Shown piece after piece: positions 18,451 to 26,251 of a DNA stretch of 64,000 nt (position 1 is its first letter; each line of letters begins with the position of its first letter). Made by a program: the position numbers and the translations under genes. Under the pieces are notes generated by a model, which was given only the letters and a program-made list of their open reading frames with translations, was not told the DNA's origin and made no database searches. Location: positions 24,652-88,651 of the forward strand of contig JABCYZ010000028.1 in NCBI GenBank assembly GCA_013289955.1, written 5' to 3'. This DNA comes from Acidobacteriota bacterium (GTDB taxonomy: Bacteria > Acidobacteriota > Terriglobia > Acidiferrales > UBA7541).

Positions 18451-18771
18451 TCACGCGCGCGGTGGTGTCCGCCGTGTTACCTCCGCCAGCAGCGCCCCAA
18501 TCCGCCGCGCCAGGCGCTCCACCTGCTCGATGGACTCGCTCAACCTGGCTCGCAGGGGCTCTGGCAAGTTTGCATGCGTTTGCTGCATCGCCAGCGCTTC
18601 GGCGATCAGGCGAAGCTCTTTCCGGTGCCGCGGATTCAGCCTCTCCCACAGCCGCCGCTTCGCGCTCCGGTTTCGGCCGAGCCACTCGTCACCGGTCCCC
18701 GCAGGCCGCCCCGCCTCCGGCTCCGTCGAAGTCGTCGCCGCCGTATTTGGCTTTCTTATGCGAAATAGCAT
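18451..18771 (-). CDS. Small helical hypothetical protein
   Basis: 106 residues, unrecognised. The N-terminal 40 residues are Thr/Glu/Gly-rich and probably disordered. The rest is predicted helical and charged (RHRKELRLIAEALAMQQTHA, then LSESIEQVERLARRIGALLAEV), which could form a coiled coil. A GGAG lies about 9 bases before the ATG. It sits 74 bases after the dnaE2 stop on the same strand and 38 bases before the secreted-protein gene, so it may be at the end of the dnaE2 transcript. Confidence 0.5.
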   Translation of the reverse strand: MLFRIRKPNTAATTSTEPEAGRPAGTGDEWLGRNRSAKRRLWERLNPRHRKELRLIAEALAMQQTHANLPEPLRARLSESIEQVERLARRIGALLAEVTRRTPPRA

Positions 18772-18845
18772 TCTCTATGGCTCCGCACGCCCATGTTCTT
18801 GTTGTTTTCTTCTCCGTGCCTTCTGTGTTTTCTGAAAGTGCTGTG

Positions 18846-21800
18846 TTACTTTTTTTTCTTCAGTGCCTCCATCTTTTCCCCATTGATTTGTCCGCCCATC
18901 TCCACGCGCCCCGTCACCCGCATCGCCCGCGTTTCAAACACCAGCCCGCCATAACGGTCATACGCATCCGGAAAAAGCACCACCTCATACAGCCCCCGCT
19001 GATCCTCCAAGGTCACAAACATCATGTTCTGGTAATTTTTCGTCCCCACATGCCGGTAAGTCACCACCCACCCGCACAGCGTCACGCGTTTTCCCCGCAA
19101 TCCGTCCAACTCGTCGCTCCAGACCTCGCCATTCCGCGGCAGGAAATCCAAGGGATGCCCGCTGACGCACACTTCCAGAATCTCCCGCTCATACCGCAGC
19201 TTCTGCTCCTGCGTGTAGGCAGCCGCAGGCATCCCCGCCAGCACCGTCCCAATAGCATCACCGGCTTTCGCATCGCCAAACAATGTTTCCGGCGCTTTTG
19301 GCGGCACCGCCAATCTTGGCTGTGCGCCTTTACTCCCAGCTTGCAAAAAATTCCATCGCCACAACATCTCCGGCCGCGTCATGCCGCGATATTTATCAAC
19401 AGCTCGATCATCAACCTGATCGCCGACCTCATCAAACGCCCCGCATTTAATCAGCGCTTCGATCTCATCTTTCTCCACGTGCACGCGCCGCAGAAAATCC
19501 TCCAGCGACCGAAACGCTCCGTTTTCATCGCGCGCGCGCACAATCGCGGTCATCGTCTCCACACGCAGGCCTTTCACCTGCATCAACCCGACGCGCAGCG
19601 CCCGCTTCCCGTTCGCAGTCAAAGGTGGGACAGTCATTCCTGTCTGCCGGCTTCTCTCCGCCGTGTACTCCATCCTCGAATGATTCACCGACGGCAGCCG
19701 CACCTCGATCCCCCAGCGCTTCGCTTCTTCGACGTATGCCGACACGTGATAAAAACCCGCGCCCGCGCTGCACATCGCCGCCAGAAACTCCGCCGGATGG
19801 TGCGTTTTCAAATACGCCATGCGGTACGAAATATCCGCATACGTCGCAGCGTGCGCCTTGCAGAAACCGAATCCCGCAAATTTTTCCACCATCATCCAGG
19901 TTTCTTCGCGTTGCAGCGCAGTCAGCCCCATCATTCCCGAGGCCAGATCGAACTTAGCGCGTAATCGGTCGAGGTCGCGACGGCCGGAGAATTTCGCGGA
20001 AGATCGCCGCATGATATCGGCCTCGGCTAACGACATCTCGCCGGCCACCTGCGCGATCTGCATCACCTGCTCCTGAAAAATGCATACGCCAAGTGTGCCT
20101 TCCAGAATTGGTTGGAGCGCGGGATGCGGATATTTAACTGGTTCCTCTCGACGCAGCCGTTTTATGAACAGCTCTTTCGACCCATACTCCGCCGCTCCTG
20201 GCCGGATCAGCGCCAGAGCTTGCGCTACTTCTTCAAGCGTCCGCGCCTTCATCATTCGCAGCAGCCCACGCATGGCCGGCGACTCGATCTGAAACACCCC
20301 CATCGTTCTTCCGGCGGCAATCACGTCGCATGTCGCCGGATCGTTTTCCGGTATCGCATCAAAATCAATTTCCCGTGCTTTGGGCCTTGGTGTTACTCCA
20401 TCCGGCGCTATGCTCGCCGTGGGAGCACACCCACTCCTGCTCGCCCGGAGCCTCGAGGGGGCTGGGCTCTTGTCTTTCTTTTCCTCTACTTCCCTTATTT
20501 CCTTTATCTCCTCTGCTTCCTTCTCAATGTTGTCCAGTGCCAGCGACATGGTCGTGAACCCGCGCTGGCCCAGCAGATCCATCTTGATCAGGCCGAGCGC
20601 TTCGATCGCATTCATGTCGTACTGCGTCACGACAATTCCTTTCGTCGCGCGTTCCAGAGGTGTCAACCGCGTCAACGGCCGCGCGGAAATCACCGTCCCG
20701 CACGGATGGATCCCCATGTGCCGTGGCGCGTCGTCGAGCCGCAGCGCCACTTGCAGAATCGTTTTCCAGGGTTCGTCGTTGACAGGAAGGTCGCGGCACT
20801 CCGGTAAATCGCGAATCGCCTGCAAAATCTCGCGCACCGGCCGGTGCGGCAGCCGCTTCGTAAAATGATTCACTTCGCCCGGCGGCACGCCAAAGACTTT
20901 GGCGATTTCGCGGATGGCCAGCCGCGCGTGCATGGTGACAAAACTTCCGATCATCGCCACATGCGCTTCGCCCCAGCGCTCGTACACGTAGTCCAGCAAC
21001 TCATCGCGCCGCGCGCCGCAAATGTCGATGTCGATATCCGGACAATCGCCGCGCTGCTCGTTCAAAAATCGTTCAAAATACAACCCCCAGCGCAGCGGGC
21101 ACACACAGGAGATTCCCAGGCAATACGTCACCATCGAACTGGCTGCCGAGCCCCGCGCTACCGCCGGAATCCCGCGCCGCTTGGCCTCTTCCACGATTTC
21201 CCAAACCAGCAAAAAATACGGCGCGAGCTTTTTTGTGCTGATGACTCTCAGTTCACACACCAGCCGCGATATCGCTTCAGGTTTCAGCGAGTTGTAGCGC
21301 TTGACCAATCCCTGCAGGCTCAGTTTTACCAAATAGGAATCAGGAGTGTTGTTTTTTGGGACCGCGCATTCTGGCAGGATCAGCTTTCCCAATTCCAATT
21401 TAAGATCGCAACGCTCGGCAATGTCTAGCGTTGCTTGTAACAATTCCGGATGATCCGGGAATAACCGCTCGATCGCGCTTGCCGGCTTGAACCAAGCTTC
21501 GCCGGTGGTGATTTCTGGAGGAGCCACGGTTGTCAGTAATCCCCCAGTACGAATGGCGTTTACTGCGCGATGATGCAAATGCTCTTCCGGTCTCAGAAAA
21601 TGTACGTTGTTTGTTGCGACAAGAGGAACATTCAATTCGCGCCCAATGCGTTCTACTTCCCGTAGTTTCCGCCCGTCTCCCGGCGACAGTTGCTGTACCT
21701 CGATCCACAGCCGTTTGCCGAAAATCTCTTTCAATCGCGCGAAGTGATTGACTGGTGACTCGTGGTTCGTGCCACACAATTCTTGCGGCTGCCCTGTTTT

Positions 21801-22382
21801 TGCAGGGTCACGACGTACCGGGCCCCTACGGCCGTTTGCGTCGTGCCTTCCGGGTGGCAAAGGACACAGGGCAATCACGCCTTTGGAATGCTCCGCCAAT
21901 TCCTCCAATGTCACCGGCCGTTCTTCATTCTCTACGGGGCGCCTGTCGTCCTCGCCGGAGGCCTGTCTTTTCGCCAACTCCGCCGTTCCCAAATGCCGCA
22001 GCGTCACCAGCTGGCACAAATTGCTGTATCCCTCCATATCCGTCGCCAGCAGCACCATCGCCACACTCTGCGAATTCCGGTTTTCGTTTTTCGAGTTTCC
22101 AGCTTCGAAATGCGAAACGCGACATTCGACGTCAATGACCACTCCCACAATCGGCTTCACGCCCGCCGCTTTCGCCGCTTGATAAAACGGCACCGCCGCA
22201 TACAACCCATTCGTATCCGTCAACGCCACGGCAGGCATCTTCTGCGCGACTGCTGCCGTAATGATTTCTTCCGGCGGCGCCATGCCCCGCAAAAACGAAT
22301 AGTGGCTATGACAATGTAAATGTACGAACACGAGTGCCCCGATCGAGAGGGAAGAACCCGATGCCCGCCACAAGGCGGACAT
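18846..22382 (-). CDS. dnaE2: Error-prone DNA polymerase III alpha subunit (DnaE2/ImuC)
   Basis: 1178 residues. A PHP domain (VHLHCHSHYSFLRG near residue 20) precedes the C-family polymerase palm and fingers with PDIDIDICGARRDELLDYVYERWG near 450. Helix-hairpin-helix (about 960-1000) and OB-fold (about 1090-1150) regions follow. DnaE2 carries out mutagenic translesion synthesis after damage, normally with ImuB and ImuA. Here a DinB-type gene precedes it and no imuA is seen. Two insertions stand out: about 180-213 (DNA rich in palindromes and heptamers) and about 610-660 (Glu/Lys-rich from a pyrimidine tract). ATG 22382 is the first start; GTG 22331, just before the PHP motif, is a good alternative. 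Confidence 0.93.
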   Translation of the reverse strand: MSALWRASGSSLSIGALVFVHLHCHSHYSFLRGMAPPEEIITAAVAQKMPAVALTDTNGLYAAVPFYQAAKAAGVKPIVGVVIDVECRVSHFEAGNSKNENRNSQSVAMVLLATDMEGYSNLCQLVTLRHLGTAELAKRQASGEDDRRPVENEERPVTLEELAEHSKGVIALCPLPPGRHDANGRRGPVRRDPAKTGQPQELCGTNHESPVNHFARLKEIFGKRLWIEVQQLSPGDGRKLREVERIGRELNVPLVATNNVHFLRPEEHLHHRAVNAIRTGGLLTTVAPPEITTGEAWFKPASAIERLFPDHPELLQATLDIAERCDLKLELGKLILPECAVPKNNTPDSYLVKLSLQGLVKRYNSLKPEAISRLVCELRVISTKKLAPYFLLVWEIVEEAKRRGIPAVARGSAASSMVTYCLGISCVCPLRWGLYFERFLNEQRGDCPDIDIDICGARRDELLDYVYERWGEAHVAMIGSFVTMHARLAIREIAKVFGVPPGEVNHFTKRLPHRPVREILQAIRDLPECRDLPVNDEPWKTILQVALRLDDAPRHMGIHPCGTVISARPLTRLTPLERATKGIVVTQYDMNAIEALGLIKMDLLGQRGFTTMSLALDNIEKEAEEIKEIREVEEKKDKSPAPSRLRASRSGCAPTASIAPDGVTPRPKAREIDFDAIPENDPATCDVIAAGRTMGVFQIESPAMRGLLRMMKARTLEEVAQALALIRPGAAEYGSKELFIKRLRREEPVKYPHPALQPILEGTLGVCIFQEQVMQIAQVAGEMSLAEADIMRRSSAKFSGRRDLDRLRAKFDLASGMMGLTALQREETWMMVEKFAGFGFCKAHAATYADISYRMAYLKTHHPAEFLAAMCSAGAGFYHVSAYVEEAKRWGIEVRLPSVNHSRMEYTAERSRQTGMTVPPLTANGKRALRVGLMQVKGLRVETMTAIVRARDENGAFRSLEDFLRRVHVEKDEIEALIKCGAFDEVGDQVDDRAVDKYRGMTRPEMLWRWNFLQAGSKGAQPRLAVPPKAPETLFGDAKAGDAIGTVLAGMPAAAYTQEQKLRYEREILEVCVSGHPLDFLPRNGEVWSDELDGLRGKRVTLCGWVVTYRHVGTKNYQNMMFVTLEDQRGLYEVVLFPDAYDRYGGLVFETRAMRVTGRVEMGGQINGEKMEALKKKK
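21744..21850. repeat. Palindrome and heptamer repeat element inside dnaE2
   Basis: Within the coding frame lie heptamers related to ACTGGTG/ACTCGTG/GTTCGTG (21744-21771), the hairpin CCCTG-N6-CAGGG (21792-21807) and the inverted repeat CACGACG-N23-CGTCGTG (21809-21845). The frame stays open through it and adds about 34 residues to the protein at a point where DnaE2 proteins usually have none. Confidence 0.6.
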
Positions 22383-22448
22383 TTTGTAACGTCAAATCAG
22401 GGTAGGGAACAGGAAGGGAAATTCAGCAACGTTTGGTCCGTTCTTTGC

Positions 22449-22472
22449 AGTGGCGCAGCATGCTGCGCCACT
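22449..22472. repeat. Perfect 24-base palindrome between dinB and dnaE2
   Basis: The half-site AGTGGCGCAGCA is followed directly by its reverse complement. It lies in the 130-base gap between the two polymerase genes, which are both on the minus strand. No T-run follows in either direction. It may be a hairpin in the dinB-dnaE2 message, a protein-binding site or a copy of an intergenic repeat. Confidence 0.8.
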
Positions 22473-22476
22473 TGGA

Positions 22477-22500
22477 AGCACAACGTCAAAATGTTGTGCT
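22477..22500. repeat. Second inverted repeat between dinB and dnaE2
   Basis: AGCACAAC and GTTGTGCT are perfect eight-base arms around an eight-base loop, four bases from the 24-base palindrome. The two together resemble a small paired-hairpin intergenic element. Confidence 0.75.
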
Positions 22501-22512
22501 CAGGCCTTCCTT

Positions 22513-23829
22513 TCATCGCGATAAACACGGCGTTGAAAGCACAAGCCCGCCAGGTTTGGTGGCGTAATGCTCGCGCAACTCGAGCCCATTTCCGTAAAAG
22601 ACGGCGTTCCAGCCGTAGCGGCTGCGGACGGAATCTAGGCCGCGGTTCAGATACCAGCGGCGGTTGGCGTCGGTGTCGAAGAGTTCGTGCTGGCGTCGGT
22701 CGGCTTCGAGATTGGTCACGTTTATGCCGACCAGGCGCACGGCGACGCGGCGCGTAAATAGTTTTGCAAAAAGATCTTTGGCTTCCGCGAGCAGTTCGCG
22801 TTCGTCATTGGATGGACGCGTCAAGCGGACTGTCTGGTGCGCTGAAAAATGGTCCACATAGCGGATGCGCAGACCGATCGTTCGCGCTTGGCGGCCATAT
22901 TCGCGCAGCGTCGAGCCGATTCGCTCGCTCAAATATTCGATGAGGCCGCCGAGAAACTCCGTGTCGATTGTTCCGCCTTCGATGGTCGTTTCGCGCGAGA
23001 CGGATTTGGGCGTCGAGGGCAGCATCACTTCGCGTCCGTCAAGCCCGCGAGCGCGCTCCCAGATTTGTCCGCCAATCACTTCGCCGAACGCAGCTTCTAG
23101 AGCGGCTCGCGGCACGTGCCTCAACTCCCCGATCGTGGCGATTCCGCGCTCCGCCAGCATTCCTGCGTGGACAGGCCCGATCCCGTGGAGCTTTTCGACC
23201 GGCAGCGGCGTCAAAAAGTCTTCTTCTGTGCCCGGCGCAATCATGCGGAAGCCGCGCGGGCGTTCGAGACGCGACGCGATCGACGCCACGACTTTTGTCC
23301 GCGCCGCGCCTACGCTCACGCTCAGTCCGGTCTGCTCCAGCACGTCCGACTGCACACGCCGCAGCGCCGCTTCATAATTCGGGTACAACCGTTCGGTCCC
23401 CGCAAAATCGAGATAAAAATCGTCGAGCGCCGCCGTCTCGACCGCGGGTGTGTAGGTCTCGAGGGTGCGCCGCACGCGCTCCGCAAAATCCGCGTAGTGC
23501 TCGTACCGCCCCGGCACGACAATCGCCTGGGGGCAAATGCGCAGCGCATCGCGAAACGACATAGCCGTTTTTACACCGCATATTTTTGCTTCGTAGCTCG
23601 CCGACGCCACCACACCGCGGCCCACGAGCACTGGCTTGCCGCGCAGCTTGGGGTTGAGCACCTGCTCGACCGACGCAAAAAAGGCGTCCACATCCACATG
23701 GACAATATTTGGAATCGCCTTCGGGCGCGAGGTGTCCGCTCCGTGCCCTTTTTCTTCACGCGCGTCTTCGTGGAAAGGATGGAACGGCATCGCCACTGCG
23801 GGAAATACGTTTTCGATACAGACGTCCAT
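22513..23829 (-). CDS. dinB: Y-family DNA polymerase (DinB/Pol IV-like)
   Basis: 438 residues, longer than E. coli Pol IV. Palm motif HVDVDAFFASVEQ carries the first metal Asp. SASYEAKICGVKTAMS follows. The second metal motif reads TAALDDFYLDF, with Asp136-Asp137 where most of the family has Asp-Glu. Helix-hairpin-helix (ALEKLHGIGP-like region, about 220-250) and little-finger domains follow. QHELFD near residue 398 fits a beta-clamp binding motif. ATG 23829 is chosen over 23868 because TAGGAG sits six bases before it. A 17-base palindrome lies just upstream. With dnaE2 it forms a likely damage-tolerance unit. Confidence 0.9.
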   Translation of the reverse strand: MDVCIENVFPAVAMPFHPFHEDAREEKGHGADTSRPKAIPNIVHVDVDAFFASVEQVLNPKLRGKPVLVGRGVVASASYEAKICGVKTAMSFRDALRICPQAIVVPGRYEHYADFAERVRRTLETYTPAVETAALDDFYLDFAGTERLYPNYEAALRRVQSDVLEQTGLSVSVGAARTKVVASIASRLERPRGFRMIAPGTEEDFLTPLPVEKLHGIGPVHAGMLAERGIATIGELRHVPRAALEAAFGEVIGGQIWERARGLDGREVMLPSTPKSVSRETTIEGGTIDTEFLGGLIEYLSERIGSTLREYGRQARTIGLRIRYVDHFSAHQTVRLTRPSNDERELLAEAKDLFAKLFTRRVAVRLVGINVTNLEADRRQHELFDTDANRRWYLNRGLDSVRSRYGWNAVFYGNGLELREHYATKPGGLVLSTPCLSR

Positions 23830-23847
23830 AACGGCTCCTATTAACCG

Positions 23848-23864
23848 TGACCGCACAGCGGTCA
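23848..23864. promoter_or_regulatory. Palindromic operator candidate upstream of dinB
   Basis: TGACCGC and GCGGTCA flank a three-base spacer, a perfect inverted repeat 18 bases before the dinB ATG. Position and symmetry suit a repressor site, perhaps the damage-response regulator, but the sequence does not match the LexA boxes of E. coli, Bacillus or alphaproteobacteria. Confidence 0.45.
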
Positions 23865-23869
23865 GCACA

Positions 23870-24197
23870 AAGGAACAGATCTAGTAGAATCTCTTCGGAA
23901 GTCGAGGGATCCCTCTTTAGAAGAGACCCCTCACCCCGCTTAGGGCTCGGAATGTTCAACGGGCGGCGCCCAGTTCGTGAGAGCCAAAAATGGCAATGGA
24001 GCTGAACGCCACCCGTTTCCCGTTTCCTCTACCGCCCCGCACTATAGGCGAATAAAAAGCGAAAGTCAAGAGTTCTCCTGTCTTTTTTTTGCACGTAATA
24101 AAAACGGTGTTTGCGATTCCCCGGGAAAATAGCTCCAGCGGCCAGCTTTCTGTCTTAACTTCTTGACGCCGGCCGGCATCGGAGATACATCTCTTGC
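23870..24197. other. Intergenic region with no gene seen
   Basis: Divergent gap between dinB and the DUF4126 gene. I see no convincing open frame, RNA or strong hairpin. It must hold the promoters of both genes. No ribosome site stronger than a weak purine stretch was found before the 24198 start. Confidence 0.5.
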
Positions 24198-24674
24198 ATG
24201 AGTGCTACTTTCGTTTTGCTTCTGGCCTTTGCTATCGGCATCGTGTCCGGCATGCGCTCTTTGACGGCGCCTGCGGTCACGGCTTGGGCGGCGCATCGCC
24301 ACTGGCTGAATCTTGCCGGAACCAAGCTCGCGTTTATGGGATCGACGGCGGCTGTTGCTATTTTTACTGTGCTTGCCATCGCCGAGCTGATCGCAGACAA
24401 ACTGCCCTCAACGCCCAGCCGGACCGCGCCGGTGGGATTGATCGCCCGCTTTGTATGCGGCGCTCTTTCCGGCGCTTGCGTTGGCGTATCGGCGGGACAG
24501 ACTCTAGCACCTGGCGCCCTTCTCGGCGCTGCCGGCGGCCTCGCAGGAGCATTCGCTGGCTATCAATGGCGCACCGGTCTCGTGAAAGCGTTCAAGGTTC
24601 CCGACTTCGTCATTGCGCTTCTGGAGGACGCCATCGCGATTGGCGCCGGCCTCTTTATCGTTTCCCGGTACTAA
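24198..24674 (+). CDS. DUF4126-family membrane protein
   Basis: 158 residues with four to five hydrophobic segments and the family's N-terminal phrase GIVSGMRSLTAPAVTAWA. Small conserved Gly/Ala-rich helices follow (GALSGACVGVSAG, GAAGGLAGAFAGYQWR). The function of the family is unknown; it is an inner-membrane protein by its sequence. It stands alone, transcribed in the same direction as the antiporter 152 bases downstream. Its stop codon lies in the first copy of a 12-base tandem repeat. Confidence 0.8.
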   Translation: MSATFVLLLAFAIGIVSGMRSLTAPAVTAWAAHRHWLNLAGTKLAFMGSTAAVAIFTVLAIAELIADKLPSTPSRTAPVGLIARFVCGALSGACVGVSAGQTLAPGALLGAAGGLAGAFAGYQWRTGLVKAFKVPDFVIALLEDAIAIGAGLFIVSRY

Positions 24675-24700
24675 TTCCGGTACCAATTCCGGTACCAATT
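24665..24700. repeat. Three tandem 12-base repeats
   Basis: CCGGTACCAATT occurs twice exactly (24677-24688, 24689-24700), preceded by a copy with one change (24665-24676). The first copy holds the stop codon of the DUF4126 gene. Each unit contains the palindrome GGTACC. Confidence 0.95.
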
Positions 24701-24825
24701 CTAGGGCCGCTCGCAAAATCGTGTTCATCTGGCGGCACCAAAGTTTCGTCCAATCCAATTATTCATTTGCTTCGATTCTGTATTTCCGCGACTATTTCTT
24801 CACTCCGGGCACGCCGGACGCCTCC

Positions 24826-26124
24826 ATGAACCTGAATTTCTTTTTCGCGCTGCTCGGCGGTTTGCTTGTTCTGGCGTTCGTTGCCAATCGCCTGGTGCGC
24901 TTCACAGGCGTGCCAGATGTCATCATCCTGATGGCCACGGGCGTGGTCATCGGCCCCGTATTGCACTGGGTGAACCCCGATGTTTTTCGGGGCGCCACGC
25001 AAGGTTTTGGTTCTCTCGCGCTGATTCTCATTCTTTTCGAAGGCGGCCTCGAACTCAAGCTACGCGAAATTATCAGCCACTTCGCGGGCGGCGTGTTTCT
25101 CGCCATTTTCAGCTATGCGCTCAGCGTGTTGGGAGTCACGCTCGTCTGCCGCCACGCGCTTCATTTCGCATGGATTCCCTCGCTCCTTGTGGGAGCGACG
25201 CTCGGTTGCATCAGCAGTTCGATCATTCTTCCGGTGCTGCAGCAAGTGAAGCTGCGGCGCGAAGTGAAAGTCACTTTGCTTGTCGAAGCGACGCTCGGAG
25301 ACGCCCTCGCGGTTCTGGCCGTCACTACACTTCTCGATATCGCGGCTGGCGGCAGCGCTTCGGCAAAAATCATCACCTGGAGTCTCTTTTCGAGCGTCAT
25401 CGTGGCGGTGGCATCGGGTGTTCTCATCGGCATCTTGTGGTCCTATCTGCTGCCGCTGCTCTCTGAGGAGCGCTTCTGGCATGTGCTAACGTTTGCCGTT
25501 GTTTTGTTGATCTACTCCGGCGTTCACGCTCTGCACGGCAATGATCTCGTCGCCGTCCTGGTCTTCGGCCTGACGCTTTCCAACTATCCGGCGGCGCAGA
25601 AGCGCTTTCATCTCGGTGATGATGCCGAAAGCGCCGACTGGTTTTCCGAAACGCCCGTCAAGCAAGAGCATGGCGGCTCGCTGGCGAAACATCACGGGCA
25701 GATGCTCACGTTTCACGGCGAGCTGGCTTTTCTGATTCGCACATTTTTCTTTGTCTTGCTTGGGGCGCTCGTCGAATTCGAGGGGCTGCGCAAACACGCA
25801 GTCCTGGCGCTCGGCTGTTTTGGAGCGCTCTTGATCGCGCGGTGGCTTTCCGTACAGACCGGACGCTTCGCATGGCGGGCCTTCACGTCTCACGAGCGCG
25901 AGCTCATGATCTGGTTTCTGCCGCGCGGGCTGATCACTGCGGTGCTGGGCATAGAAATTGTAGAAGCTCGCGGCGCGGATTTTGCGTTTCTTCCGTCGCT
26001 GGCGTTTGCGGTGATTCTAATCACGAATCTTGCGCTGCTGGTCGGCTCGCTGCGTGCCAAGCGGCTTTTCCCGGAGCCTCGCGTAGCGGTGCCTGAACCG
26101 GCGAGTCCGCAAATCGCTTCCTGA
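24826..26124 (+). CDS. Cation:proton antiporter (CPA family)
   Basis: 432 residues with about 12 hydrophobic segments. Family phrases include RFTGVPDVIILMATGVVIGP near the N-terminus, LILILFEGGLEL near 68 and GATLGCISSSIILPVL near 128. These exchange protons for Na+ or K+ across the inner membrane. There is no C-terminal RCK/TrkA nucleotide domain, so it is a short form. ATG 24826 matches the start of the first membrane helix; the frame extends upstream over the 12-base repeats, which is unlikely to be translated. Confidence 0.88.
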   Translation: MNLNFFFALLGGLLVLAFVANRLVRFTGVPDVIILMATGVVIGPVLHWVNPDVFRGATQGFGSLALILILFEGGLELKLREIISHFAGGVFLAIFSYALSVLGVTLVCRHALHFAWIPSLLVGATLGCISSSIILPVLQQVKLRREVKVTLLVEATLGDALAVLAVTTLLDIAAGGSASAKIITWSLFSSVIVAVASGVLIGILWSYLLPLLSEERFWHVLTFAVVLLIYSGVHALHGNDLVAVLVFGLTLSNYPAAQKRFHLGDDAESADWFSETPVKQEHGGSLAKHHGQMLTFHGELAFLIRTFFFVLLGALVEFEGLRKHAVLALGCFGALLIARWLSVQTGRFAWRAFTSHERELMIWFLPRGLITAVLGIEIVEARGADFAFLPSLAFAVILITNLALLVGSLRAKRLFPEPRVAVPEPASPQIAS

Positions 26125-26251
26125 GCGGCGATGACGGCAGCGGGTTCTCCTGCAACGCGGTGTTTTTGTTTCTGATTGGTTGGAATTATCGCTACCTTTC
26201 GTGCATCCAATCAGCGGCAGGCGTCGAGGCCTAGCGGCCGGAGGACCATTC

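Noticed and set aside
18399..19964. A 521-codon open frame on the plus strand
   Set aside because: Antisense to dnaE2 and the small gene; composition is that of a shadow frame.
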